From positions 1-64,000 of the forward strand of contig CAWDYA010000006.1 in NCBI GenBank assembly GCA_963806495.1: DNA of 64,000 bases, written 5' to 3'. This document shows, piece after piece, positions 50,827-61,400 of the stretch. The notes beneath the pieces were generated by a model, which did not search any database, had not been told where the DNA came from, and was given only the letters and a program-made list of their open reading frames with translations. Origin of the DNA: CAWDYA01 sp963806495. Lineage in GTDB: Bacteria > Acidobacteriota > Polarisedimenticolia > JACPZX01 > DASXTC01. Within the stretch, counting starts at the first letter, position 1. The number at the start of each line of letters is the position of its first letter. The translations under genes and the position numbers were made by a program.

Positions 50827-51246
50827 ATGAAGACCCGCATACGAGAGGCGATCCCGTTCAACAAGGACCTGATCGCCGCCTCATCGACGCCGATCGTCCT
50901 GGCGATCCTGGCCGAAGGCGACAGCTACGGCTACGCCATCCTCCAGCGCGTGCGGGAGCTGTCTGGCGGACGCATGGAGTGGACCGACGGGATGCTCTAC
51001 CCCGTCCTGCACCGTCTCGAGCGGCTCGGCCACATCACCGCGCGCTGGGAGACGGCCGACAGCGGCCGCCGTCGCAAGTACTACCGGATCACGCCCGGCG
51101 GCCGGGCGCAGCTCGCGGAGGAGCGACGGCAGTGGCAGGCGGTGGACGCGACGTTGCGCGGCATCTGGCGGGTGGTGTCCCTTGCCGCCGATCCCGCAGT
51201 ATTCCTTCCGCAGGCGCCCGGTGTGCTGCGGCCACAGGGAGTCTGA
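50827..51246 (+). CDS. PadR-family transcriptional regulator
   Basis: A 139-residue winged-helix regulator. It begins MKTRIREAIPFNKDLIAASS, then PIVLAILAEGDSYGYAILQR, GMLYPVLHRLERLGHITARW and RRRKYYRITPGGRAQLAEER, the full PadR winged-helix pattern, with a C-terminal dimer helix. I choose the ATG at 50827 over one at 50815, because the latter lies inside the -10 box. The gene is followed after three bases by a membrane protein carrying a permease-prefix domain, a usual PadR partner. The inverted repeat in its promoter suggests autoregulation and control of that partner. Confidence 0.92.
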   Translation: MKTRIREAIPFNKDLIAASSTPIVLAILAEGDSYGYAILQRVRELSGGRMEWTDGMLYPVLHRLERLGHITARWETADSGRRRKYYRITPGGRAQLAEERRQWQAVDATLRGIWRVVSLAADPAVFLPQAPGVLRPQGV

Positions 51247-51249
51247 GCG

Positions 51250-52626
51250 ATGTCGAACCCGGATCGGGCGGTCTCGCTGGAGGATCAGATCGGGCAATGG
51301 CGGGACTATCTGCGCCGCCGCCAGGCGATCCACACCGTCGACGTGGCGGAGCTGGAAGACCACCTGCGCGAGCAGGTCGCGGGTCTGGTCGACGCGGGGC
51401 TGTCCACCGACGAGGCGTTCCTGGTGGCGGTGAAGCGCATGGGCGCGCTCGACGCCCTCTCACGGGAGTTCGCGCGCGAGCACTCGGAGCGTCTCTGGAA
51501 GCAGCTCGTCGTCACCAACGACTCCGAGGCGTCGCGCTCGGGAGTGCGGAAAGATGCGATCGTCGTGTTCGCACTCGCGGTGGCGGCGGCCGCGCTCGTC
51601 AAGATCCCGGCGCTGTTCGGGATCCGACTGGATCCGAACACCGAGCTGCCACCCTTCTACTTCCGCAATCTGTCCTTCTTCGTGCTGCCGCTGCTGACCG
51701 GGTATTTCGTCTGGAAGCGGCGGCTCGCCGCCGGCACCCTGCGCTGGCTGGCCGCGGCGTTCGTCGGGGCTTGCGTGCTCGCCAACGTGTATCCCTTCAC
51801 CCCGCACGGATACACCGAGATCCTGACCTCGCTGCATCTGCCGATCGCGCTCTGGATGGCGGTGGGGGTCGCCTACGCCGGCGGGCGCTGGAGGGAGGTC
51901 GCCGGGCGGATGGACTTCATACGATTCTCGGGCGAGTTGTTCATCTACTACGTTCTGATCGCCCTGGGCGGCGGTGTCTTCACGGCGTTCATGGCGCTGA
52001 TCTTCAAGGCGATCGGGATCGACCCGGCCCGGTTCTTCGCGACCTGGCTGCTGCCGTGCGGCGCGGCCGGCGCGGTGCTCGTGGCCTCCTGGCTGGTGGA
52101 GGCCAAGCAGAGCGTGATCGAGAACATGGCGCCCGTCCTGACGCGTCTCTTCACTCCCCTCTTCGCCGTCCTGCTGGTGGCCTTCCTGGGCGCCGTGCTC
52201 TGGACCGGACGCGGTGTCGACATCCAGCGTGACGTGCTGATCGGATTCGATCTGCTCCTGGTGGTGGTCCTCGGTCTCCTCTTGTATTCGGTCTCCGCGC
52301 GGGATCCGCGGGCGCCCGCCGGCATCTTCGACGTATTGCAGGTCGTCCTGGTGGTCAGCGCGCTGCTGACCGACGCGGTGGCCCTGTGGGCGATCGCCGG
52401 GCGTCTCTCGGACTTCGGCTTCAGCCCCAATCGTGTGGCGGCCCTGGGCGAGAACGTGATCCTGCTGGTCAACCTGGGCTGGTCGGCCGTGCTCTACGTC
52501 CGGTTCCTGAGAGGGCGCGGATCGTTCGCCGCGCTCGAGCGGTGGCAGACGAGCTACATCCCGGTCTATGCCGCCTGGGCCGCCCTGGTCGTGATCCTGT
52601 TCCCACCGCTGTTCGGCTACATCTGA
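51250..52626 (+). CDS. membrane protein with N-terminal permease-prefix domain
   Basis: A 458-residue protein. The first 80 residues, SLEDQIGQWRDYLRRRQAIH, VDVAELEDHLREQVAGLVDA and STDEAFLVAVKRMG, form the small helical permease-prefix domain often found fused to ABC-type permeases and next to PadR genes. The rest holds about eleven hydrophobic helices but no recognisable FtsX-like domain. Function is unknown; transport or membrane stress sensing under PadR control is an inference. The end overlaps the convergent MFS gene by ten bases. Confidence 0.8.
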   Translation: MSNPDRAVSLEDQIGQWRDYLRRRQAIHTVDVAELEDHLREQVAGLVDAGLSTDEAFLVAVKRMGALDALSREFAREHSERLWKQLVVTNDSEASRSGVRKDAIVVFALAVAAAALVKIPALFGIRLDPNTELPPFYFRNLSFFVLPLLTGYFVWKRRLAAGTLRWLAAAFVGACVLANVYPFTPHGYTEILTSLHLPIALWMAVGVAYAGGRWREVAGRMDFIRFSGELFIYYVLIALGGGVFTAFMALIFKAIGIDPARFFATWLLPCGAAGAVLVASWLVEAKQSVIENMAPVLTRLFTPLFAVLLVAFLGAVLWTGRGVDIQRDVLIGFDLLLVVVLGLLLYSVSARDPRAPAGIFDVLQVVLVVSALLTDAVALWAIAGRLSDFGFSPNRVAALGENVILLVNLGWSAVLYVRFLRGRGSFAALERWQTSYIPVYAAWAALVVILFPPLFGYI

Positions 52627-53879
52627 TCCGGCGCCGCGGCGTCCTCCTGCGAGCCCTGGTCGCGTATCGCCACGGGCGCCGGCGCTTCGCGTGTCATGGC
52701 CAGCAGCGCCGCCGACAGGCATCCGAACACGAACGCCAGGCTCCAGAGCACGCCGCTGCCGTAGCGATCGTACACCGCGGTGCCCAGCCACGGGCCGCTG
52801 GCGAACGCGACCGAGAAGCTCATCACGAACAGCCCCATGTACGCGCCGCGCCGGTGTGCCGGCGCGACCTCCGCGACCCAGGCCGACGCGCCGGGCAGGA
52901 GGATCATCTCCCCGAACGTCCAGACCACCACGGTGAGCGCGACTCCCGGAAAGCCCGCCACCAGACCCATCGCGCCGAAGCCCGCGCCGACCAGCAGGGC
53001 GCCCAGCGGCAGCGCGCGCCGGTGCGGCCAGGAGGTCATCGCCAGGTTCAGCGGAACCTCCAGCAGGATGATCAGCATGGTGTTGACCGTGAAGAGCAGG
53101 CCGTAGGACGCCTCGCTCAGACCCAGGTCGCGCACCAGATAGAGCGGCATCGTCGCCTGGTGCTGGAAGAACACCATGAATACCGGCAGCAGCCCCGCCA
53201 GGAAGAACACGAGACGGTGATCGGCGAAGGCTTGCAGCCCCCCGCGCAACGGGCGCACCCGCTGCTCGGCCTGCTGCGCGACGGCCGCCGCGCGCGCCGT
53301 CTCCACCACGGGCAGACGGGCGGCCGAGAGCACAAGCCCGGCGGCGATCGACGTCGCACCGTCGACATAGAAGATGAGCGGGAACGAGACGCTCGCCAGC
53401 AGACCGCCCACGGCGGGGCCGACGCTCATCCCGAGGTTGATCGCCAGCCGGAGCAGGGCGAATGAAGCCTTGTTCCGGCCCGCCGGCGCCGCCTCGGTCA
53501 CCAGCGTCATGGCCGCGGGACGCACCCCCTCTGCCGTGATCGCCAGACACAGCACGGCGCCCAGGATCGCCGGCCTGCCGTGCGCCAGCGGAATGAAGAA
53601 CATCAGCGCGCCGGACAGCAGCAGCGACACACGGATGACGCGCAGCGCGCCGATCCGGTCGCACACCGCCCCGGCCACGGGGGCCATCACCAGCGACCCG
53701 ATGCCGTAGAGGGTCACCGCGAAGCCCGCCTCACCGACGCCGAAGCCTTCCTTGTCGGTCAGGTAGAGCACCAGGAAGGGAAGCACCATGGTGCCGGCGC
53801 GGTTCACCAGCATGGCGCCGCAGATCAGCCACAGATCGCGAGGAAGCCCCTCGAGACCCTTCCATGGATTCAGTGCCAC
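52617..53879 (-). CDS. MFS transporter, probable drug/solute exporter
   Basis: A 420-residue permease with about twelve hydrophobic helices. The start is GTG at 53877-53879, chosen because GGGAGGGG precedes it and PWKGLEGLPRDLWLI follows. The MFS loop 2-3 motif appears as GAVCDRIGALRVI. VTEAAPAGRNKASFALLRLA and NLGMSVGPAVGGLLA form the conserved helix 4-5 part typical of DHA1-type exporters, and the second half repeats the pattern (VAEVAPAHRRGAYMGL). The substrate cannot be told. It has no operon partner other than the upstream kinase, 41 bases away. Confidence 0.88.
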   Translation of the reverse strand: MALNPWKGLEGLPRDLWLICGAMLVNRAGTMVLPFLVLYLTDKEGFGVGEAGFAVTLYGIGSLVMAPVAGAVCDRIGALRVIRVSLLLSGALMFFIPLAHGRPAILGAVLCLAITAEGVRPAAMTLVTEAAPAGRNKASFALLRLAINLGMSVGPAVGGLLASVSFPLIFYVDGATSIAAGLVLSAARLPVVETARAAAVAQQAEQRVRPLRGGLQAFADHRLVFFLAGLLPVFMVFFQHQATMPLYLVRDLGLSEASYGLLFTVNTMLIILLEVPLNLAMTSWPHRRALPLGALLVGAGFGAMGLVAGFPGVALTVVVWTFGEMILLPGASAWVAEVAPAHRRGAYMGLFVMSFSVAFASGPWLGTAVYDRYGSGVLWSLAFVFGCLSAALLAMTREAPAPVAIRDQGSQEDAAAPDQM

Positions 53880-53920
53880 GACGGGTCCCCTCCCGGCACG
53901 CGCACCGCCACTGCAGCAGA

Positions 53921-56606
53921 CTACCTCGGGGCGGTCCGGGCGAACCGATTCACGACGACGACGATGCGATCCGCGGCGGAGTGCTCCTCCTCGTCCCGCA
54001 CGAGCACGAGGAAGCGCTCGCCGTTGCGATCGACCGAGTAGTTCTGGTTGTTGAAGAGTCGCTCGAGACTCCGGACGACGGCCCGTGGTCGTCCGGGACG
54101 GAAGCCGTCGCCATGGGCCTCGACGTCCACGGCCCAGATCGCCGCATCCTTCCAGTAGAAGATGCGGGATCCGTCCCGGGACCATTTCGGCTCGGCGCCA
54201 CCCTCGGCCGAGATCTGCCACTTTCCACCCGGGCCCGGGAACGGCCGGACATAGATCTCGTCCCGGCCGCTCTCGTCCGACTGGTAGGCAATCCAGCGGC
54301 CGTCGGGCGAGAACACCGGCACCGACTCGTTGTGCTCCGTATGCAGGAAATCCTGGCTGCTGCCGTCCTCGACGGACAGGATCGAGATGTCCGAGTGGGC
54401 GAGATCGCCGTCCATGGCGATGTGACGGCCGTCCGAGGACCAGGAGGTCGCGACATAGCTCCGGTCCGTCGCGCCGACCAGGCGTTCGGCTTCCCCGCTG
54501 CCGTCGCTGCGCTTGCGATAGACCGCCGGGCGTCCCTCGCGGTCGGAGGAGAAGCCCACCCACAGACCATCCGGCGACCAGATCGGGTAGAGGTTGTTGC
54601 CCTGGAACGTCAGACGTGTGGTGGTCTCACGTTCTATGTCGTGGATCCAGATGTCCTGGCTCTTGTCACCGAGCAGAGTGAAGGCGATCCGATGGCCGTC
54701 GGGCGAGAGCTGAAGGTTGCTGTAGGCATCGGGCGGCGCGGCCAGACGCTCGCGGGTGCCATCCGGGTAGACCCAGGCGAGGTCCCGGCGGACGCCGGTC
54801 TGCTCTCCGGGGATGAAGGCCAGCAGGCCGCCCGAGGAGACACTCATGTACACGATGCCCGAATTGCGGTTCCCCTTCACGCCGTCCAGCGCCGGGACGG
54901 GGGTTCCGTGTGTCTCCAGGGAGTCGGGATTGAACGCCACCGAGAACAGGAAACCGCCCCGGGCGTAGAGCAGGTGTCCACCCCCCGCGTACCTCGCAAA
55001 GCTCGCGCCCTGCAGGATCCGCTTCCGCTGCCCGGTGGAGATGCGGACGGCATCGATGGGACTGTCCTCGTAACTCTCGGAGCTGTCCAGATATCCGACC
55101 GTGAACAGGACGACGTCACCTCCGGGCAGCACCTGGGGCCAGCGATGCGTGCGCTCCCTGGCCTCCGCGTCGAGCGTCGTGATCGGGGTCGGCATTCCCC
55201 CGCTCGCCGGGACGATCATGAGGGGGGCGCTGTTCGAGGGAGAGAACACGATGCGATCCCCGGCACCCCAGCTCGCGCCGCGATTGCTGTCGGCACCGTC
55301 ACAGATGGTCAGGGGTGTGCCGCCGTCCACCGGCACCTTCTGGATCTTGCCGTTGACGATGAATCCCAGCCAGCGTCCGTCGGGTGAGAAGAACGGCGAA
55401 TCGGCGTTCTCGGTCCCCTCGACCGGGGTCAACCCCTGGCGGGCGAGGGCGCGCAGGAAGATCCGGCGCACGCCGTCCCGCACCAGTGTCACGGCGACGT
55501 GATCTCCCGTCGGGGAGATCGCGAGATTGCCGAACTGGTCGTCGAACAGCCGCGTCCCCTGCGGGAACGGCACGGCCAGGTTCAGCAACGGCCGCGGCTC
55601 CGGCTTCGAGAACGGACGGCCGAGCCAGAGCGAGACGGCGGCGAGCAGGATCCCGATCGCGGCGATGGCCCATGGCAGCAGGCGTGCGCGCGCCGGACGT
55701 GCCGGCGCCCCTGCAACGGCTTTCATCTCCTCGGGCGCCCCTCCGGCCATCGCTTCCTGGATCTCGAGACGGGCGTCCGCGATGTGATGCAGACGGCTCT
55801 CGGGATCCTTCGCAAGGCATCGCCGCAGCAGACGGCGCGCCGCCGGCGGCGTCGCGGCCGGCAGCTCGTCCCAGCCGGGCTCGGTCTTGAGCACCGAGGC
55901 CAGGATGTCCGACACCGTCCTGCCTTCGAACAGCTTCCGGCCGGTCAGCATCTCGAACAGCACGACGCCGAACGCCCACACGTCGGCGCGCGCGTCGGCC
56001 GCCTGCCCGCGCGCCTGCTCGGGACTCATGTAGGCGGCGGTGCCCAGGATCATCCCGGCGATCGATCCCACCGAGGTCATCGTCGGTGAGAGGCTGGCAT
56101 CGGTCTGGCGGGAGCCCGGGTCCGGCGCCAGCGCCTTGGCGAGCCCGAAGTCCAGCACTTTGACCTTGCCGTCGGGTGTCACCTTGATGTTGGCCGGCTT
56201 CAGGTCGCGGTGGACGACACCGGCGGCGTGCGCCGCCTCGAGGGCTTCGGCGATCCCGAGAGCGATGGCGAGCGCCTCGTCCGGCGGGATCGGGCCGCGG
56301 GTCTATCCGTGCCGCCAGCTCCTCGCCCGCGACCATCTCCATGGCGAGGAAGCGGACGCCATCCTGCTCGTGCAGGCCGTAGATGCCCGCGATGTTCGGA
56401 TGATTGAGCGCCGCCAGCACCTTCGCCTCGCGCTCGAAGCGCGCGAGACGGTCGGCTCGTGCCGCGAGCGTCTCGGGCAGCACCTTGATGGCGACCTCGC
56501 GGTCGAGGGTCGTGTCGACCCCCTTCCAGACCACACCCATCCCGCCCTCGCCGATCTTCTCGACGATGCGGTAGTGCTGCAGCGTGCTACCCGGTTCCAC
56601 GGCCAT
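53921..56606 (-). CDS. Ser/Thr kinase with PD40 propeller, one frame change
   Basis: Third kinase-propeller paralogue of the window, about 895 residues. MAVEPGSTLQHYRIVEKIGE starts the kinase domain, with GEGGMGVVWKGVD and the VAIK lysine. A frame change near 56300, after EELAARI, leads to HRDLKPANIKVTPDGKVKVL, DFGLAKALAPD and YMSPEQARGQAADARADVW. A membrane helix (LLPWAIAAIGILLAAVSLWL) and the PD40 propeller (LQLSPDGHRIAFTLLGDKS, IWSPDGLWVGFSSDREGR, VFSPDGRWIAYQSDESG) follow. A single inserted or missing base is enough to explain the break, and everything after it is well conserved, so sequencing error is likely. The start may also be two codons earlier at 56612. Confidence 0.88.
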
Positions 56607-56674
56607 CCGCATCCCCCTTGCCGGCCGTCATGCTACACCATCCGGCCGGTGGGGCGGGGCGCCTGCGTGTTTCC

Positions 56675-57145
56675 CTAGCGGGCGACCGCCGCCCGGTAAC
56701 GCGCCAGGGTCTCGGGAGGGTAGAGCTCCTTGCGGTCGTAGAACACCTCGAAGCCCGGGACACCCACGGGCAGACCGACCCACGGCTGCTTCGAGCGGGT
56801 GAAGATGTGGACATCGGGGGACAATGCGGTGGGGTCATCGAGGGTGCCGACCCGGACGAACCGGAGATTCGGACGGCGGCCGTAGTCGCTCCAGACGGCG
56901 CAGAGGCACTCCGAGCATCGGTAGATGTCGTGATGTCCCCCGCTGCCCGATTTCAGCGCCGAGACGGTCAGCTCCCCCGAGAGAACTTCGATCCGGTCCG
57001 TCTCGATCATCGCATTGAGCACGAAGGCACTGCCGGTCTGTGACTGGCAGTTCAGACAATGGCAGCAGTGCACGAAGATCGGCGCCGACGTCAGCCGGTA
57101 GCGCACCGCCTTGCAGAAACAGCCGCCCTGAAGAAGCTCGTTCAT
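56675..57145 (-). CDS. GFA/Mss4-like zinc protein
   Basis: A 156-residue member of the glutathione-dependent formaldehyde-activating (GFA, Mss4-fold) family. The zinc ligands are in GGCFCKAVRY, HCCHCLNCQSQTG and YRCSECLCAVWSDYG. PWVGLPVGVPGFEVFYDRKE and the ending LARYRAAVAR are conserved family parts. Despite the name, most members have no shown formaldehyde activity. Its ATG overlaps the stop of the HAF gene (ATGA), so translation is coupled to a very different, secreted protein. Confidence 0.88.
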   Translation of the reverse strand: MNELLQGGCFCKAVRYRLTSAPIFVHCCHCLNCQSQTGSAFVLNAMIETDRIEVLSGELTVSALKSGSGGHHDIYRCSECLCAVWSDYGRRPNLRFVRVGTLDDPTALSPDVHIFTRSKQPWVGLPVGVPGFEVFYDRKELYPPETLARYRAAVAR

Positions 57146-58320
57146 CTCATCCTGCTCCGCTCGATCGTCGATGGGGCGGGGCCCAGGGCTCTCACCGGCC
57201 GCCAGACCACCGCGTGCGAGCTCGCTGTCCCGGCGATCTCGCCGTCCCGGTTGATGCCGACCGCGGAGCCGACACCGAGATCGATCATGACGCCTCGCTC
57301 CCATAGGAAGGCGTGAGACGGCGCCCCCGTCGTGAAGGTGATCTGGCCCACCACCTGCCCCTGGTCGTTGAGGTCCCGCGGGTAGACGTTGAACCCGTAC
57401 CCGGGCGGCAGGACGATACCCGGAAGCCCGCCGAGATCGGTCCAGACACCGTTCTCCCAGAAGAAGCCGCGTGTCAGGCTGTTCCAGGCGAACAGCCCCG
57501 CAACCTGACCGCGCTCGTTGATCGCCACCGGCTCGACCGAGTGGCCCGGGCCGGGATCCACGCTGAGGTCGAGCATGACCCCATCCTCCCACAGGAAGCC
57601 CGGCCCTTCCGTGGCCGTATCGCAATAGCCGATGGCCTGGCCGCGGTCGTTGATCGCCCCGGCGGTGCACCCCAGGGCACCAGGGAGGGCGGCCTGTTCG
57701 TACGAACCGTCGGCGAACCAGCGGATAGCCTGAGCGCCGCCCGGGAGCCCCACCTCGCCGACCGCCTCGCCGCGGTTGTTCAAGGCCCGAGGACGGCTGT
57801 AGGAGCCGGCCGGCTCGAGATCCCTCGTCGTGCCATTCTCCCAGACCACCGGGAGGTAGGGAGCCGCGGCGCTCTGGTCAAAGCCGAGAATCTCCCCGCG
57901 ATCGTTGATGGCGACGGCGTCCCGGAATCCCAGGTGACGCACGACACCGGCCGCATAGTGGAAGGCATGACGGGTCCCGCCTGCGTTGGAAACGCCGGCG
58001 ATCTCCCCCTTGCGGTTCATGTCGATCGAGCTGAGATCGGTGACGCCGTCCACCCCCAGGTCGCGCAGGACACCATCCTCCCAGAGGAAGATCCGGCCCT
58101 CACCGGAAGCGTTGCGGCTCCACCCCAGGACGCGTCCGTGATTGTCGATCCCCAGGCCCTGGCTGGAGGCCCCCCCCAGCGTGCCGAGATCGATCATCTC
58201 GTACATGTTCGAGGCTCGGCGCGCCTCGGATGTCCGTTCGGGCGGTGAGGCGGCGAGAGTGGTCAACAGGATCGAAGCGACAGGAAGGATCAGAAGAGGT
58301 GATGGTCCACGGCGGCGCAT
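57142..58320 (-). CDS. secreted HAF-repeat protein
   Basis: A 392-residue protein. The start at 58318-58320 follows TGGAGGAACC. A signal peptide (MRRRGPSPLLILPVASILLT) precedes about eight HAF-type repeats of around 40 residues: MIDLGTLGGASSQGLGIDNH, GRVLGWSRNA, AINDRGEILGFD, ALNNRGEAVGEV, AINDRGQAIGYC, AINERGQVAGLF and DLNDQGQVVGQI, with FLWEDGVLRDLG between. The repeats are thought to form a propeller-like surface protein; no function is established. It is followed by the coupled GFA gene. Confidence 0.87.
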   Translation of the reverse strand: MRRRGPSPLLILPVASILLTTLAASPPERTSEARRASNMYEMIDLGTLGGASSQGLGIDNHGRVLGWSRNASGEGRIFLWEDGVLRDLGVDGVTDLSSIDMNRKGEIAGVSNAGGTRHAFHYAAGVVRHLGFRDAVAINDRGEILGFDQSAAAPYLPVVWENGTTRDLEPAGSYSRPRALNNRGEAVGEVGLPGGAQAIRWFADGSYEQAALPGALGCTAGAINDRGQAIGYCDTATEGPGFLWEDGVMLDLSVDPGPGHSVEPVAINERGQVAGLFAWNSLTRGFFWENGVWTDLGGLPGIVLPPGYGFNVYPRDLNDQGQVVGQITFTTGAPSHAFLWERGVMIDLGVGSAVGINRDGEIAGTASSHAVVWRPVRALGPAPSTIERSRMR

Positions 58321-58426
58321 CTGCGGTTCCTCCAGAAGGGGAAGGTGCGCCGACGATAATCCAGTGCGCCGGAGGGTGTCAATCCACAAAAGGGAATGAC
58401 AATCAAGGGGGGATGCCCGGCTGGCT

Positions 58427-61400
58427 CTACATCGTCCCGATGAAGTTGACGAAGGCGCCCTGGTGATCGTAGTTCAGGTCGGTCAGGTCGTCCGAGAAGT
58501 CGGTGAAATTGTAGCCGGCGCCGACCTTGAAGTGCTTGCCCAGGTAGCGGTACAGGGCGGCCAGCGCGCCCGCGCGTCGCTGGCCGATGTCCGGCAGGTC
58601 GAGCATCCGCACCTCGGCCATGCCTTCCCAGGCGGTGTGGAAGCGCCAGTCCACCCTCAGGATGCCCAGGTGGGCGGTGTTGTCGAAGAACTGGCGGTTC
58701 ACCCGATCGAGGCTCACCTGCCCGAGGCGGTAGGCGTACTTGCCGCCGATCGACCACTTGGGCGTGAGGTCGTAGGTCGAGATCGAACGACGCGATGTGG
58801 GTCTTCTGGATGTACTCGACCGGGGTGCTCTGGAACGTCACCTGGTCCGAGGTCGGGACATTGTAGAAGTAGGTGTACTTGGCCAGGGCGCTCAGCCGGT
58901 CGTGGGCCACGGGCCGGTACGCGTAGCCGACCACCGCCTCGGTGTATCCGCCGTCGTAGAAATCGCCGAGTGAGCTGTTGCTCACCGAGTGATTCAGCTT
59001 GCCCAGCAGACGCCAGTCGGGCGTGAGCTGGAACTTGAAGTTGTTGCGGAGCAGCCACGACGTCCTCTCGGTGTGCGACGTGTCGGGCTGCTCGGCGTCG
59101 TCGCGCCGGAACTCGATCGCGCTCGAGAACTGGATCCTCTCGACGCTGTAGCCCAGACGCACGCCGGCCGCCCTGCGGTCGGTCTGAGCGCCGCTCTGCG
59201 CGTCCTGCAGCGTGCCGACCTCGGCGTTGGCGCCCAGGTTCCACCGCTCCCGCGCCACGAGATTGACCCCGGTGGCGTGCGTGAGACCGGTCTGCGTTCC
59301 GACGTCCTGATACCGCTCCTCGACATAGACGCTGGAGCTGTCCGAGAGCCGCTGCTTCACGCCGGAGACGAGGTCGTTGCGGCGCACGCGCCGGCCGAAG
59401 TCGGTCCGCTCGTTGACCGCCAGGAAGTTCAGGTAGAGACTGGTCCGCGGGGAGACGAGGAACGTGGAGCCTAGCTTGCCGCCGGTGCCCAGGTCGCCGT
59501 CGGAGACCTCCCCGTCGATCTTGAACCGCTCGGTGGGGCGGTACGAGCCGCCGGCGCCGACACGTCCGTTGTCCTCGCGGGTCTCGTCCGCCGAGACGGT
59601 GTCCTGCACGAAACCATAGGCGCGCCAGGAGGTGCCCGGATCGAACGTGACCTGCGCGACCGCGTCGGTGCGGTCGCCCTGCTCCTGCGTCAGCGGGACC
59701 ACCGGCGACTTGTCTTCGCGCCGATCGTTGCGGACGCCGGTGCTGAGCTTCCACTTCTCGGTCAGCTTGACACCCAGGTCCAGCTCCGCGGACCGGGTCT
59801 CCAGACCCTGGTCCTCGATCCGCTGATCGCCCTTGAGGGCGAGGTTGAGGCGGCTGCCCATGGGCATCCTGAACGTCCCGCCGTACTGGTCGGTGTCCTT
59901 AATCGTCGCCTGGCCCGGTGCCGAGTAGCCCGCCTCGATCGACTGCGTGTAGAAGGTGAACCGGCCATCGTGACCGGAGAAGAAGTCACCGAGGCCGACG
60001 CTCAGGTCGGTCCGGTACGCTCCCGCCTTGGTGGTCTCGCCGAACGACATCGGATCGTATCCGGTGAATCCATATCCGCCGTCGCTGGACTGCAGCGTGC
60101 TGGAGACCAGCCCCTTGCTCCGCCCGGCCTGGACCTTCAGCCAGGAATCGGTGCTCATCCTCAGGGTCAGATCGGCGGCGCCGAGGCTGCTGTCGACGTT
60201 GTCCTCGTCGTTGGTGTTCCCGGTCACGCCGAGCCTGACATGGTCGCCGAACCAGAAGTGGCCCTGCCCGCCCGCGGCGGTCGCGTCCAGCTCGTCGAAG
60301 CCGGGCGTGTACTCGTAGCGCGCCACCAGGTACGCCTCATCACCGCTCAGTCCGCTGGTGCGCACCAGCAGGTTGTCGTCCGCGATCGACGACAGCGGCT
60401 CGGCCAGCATCACGCGGCCCTGCAGGTAGTCGATGTCGTAATCCACGCCGGGACGCAGATCGATCACGCCCGTGACGATCTGGGAGTCCTTGTCGCGGAC
60501 CTCGATGCGGAGTCGCTCGGAGCCGGTCAGGAGATCCTGATGGTGCAGGTAGTACAGCGAACCGCCGGTCCCCCGGAACTCCTCGTAGCTGGGCATCGTG
60601 CCCGGCTCGGCAGCGAACCCGTCCACCGAGATCTTCCGCTCGCCGAAGCGGGTCGTTGCCTGCGACGCGTAGTGCCCGTTGGCGCCGTACAGGCCACGGT
60701 CCACGTGCGCCAGCTCGTTCTCCAGATAGCCGGCCTTGAAGTTGCCCCACATCCCGTAGTTCTCGCCGTGGCTTGCCTTGAAGTAGAACTTGCCCTGGGT
60801 CGGGGCCATCTCCTCCACGACGCTGTCATCGCCGAACGTCGGGTAGTAGTAGTCGGAGTCGATCCGCCGGAAGAGCGCCTGGGGCGACTTGTCCAGGAAG
60901 TTGCTGAACAGGTCGTTCACCGGGCCCTCCCGCGTATCCGCGCTCGTCGTCAGCCGCCAACCCGCCTTCAACTTGCCGTCCACGAAGAACGCGAGCCGCC
61001 CGTCGAGCGAAGAATCGTACGGTTGGGGAGCGTTGTCACCCTGCACCCGGTCCTCCTCCCCGCTCGAGCGGTTCTCGGAAAGGGTGAGATCCGCCATGCC
61101 GACATAGAACAGGTCGGTGCGCTTGAACTCCAGGTCGCGCAGGTACAGCGAGCCGTTGCCGGCGTCGTCGAGCACCGCCACCTCGACCGTGTGCGCGCCG
61201 GGGGGAAGGATCTCCTCGGCCGCGAAGTTGCCCTGCGGGTCGACCGGGACCTGGCGGCCCGCCACCCAGACCGTGTGGCCCGCCGGGATGCCGCCGCCCT
61301 GCACCTTGACCATGCCGCCGTCGAGATCGATCTGGTGACGCGCCAGGTCGCTCTCGCCGTACGCGGCAAGCAGCTCGCGCGGCTCGCCCTCGGACATCGC

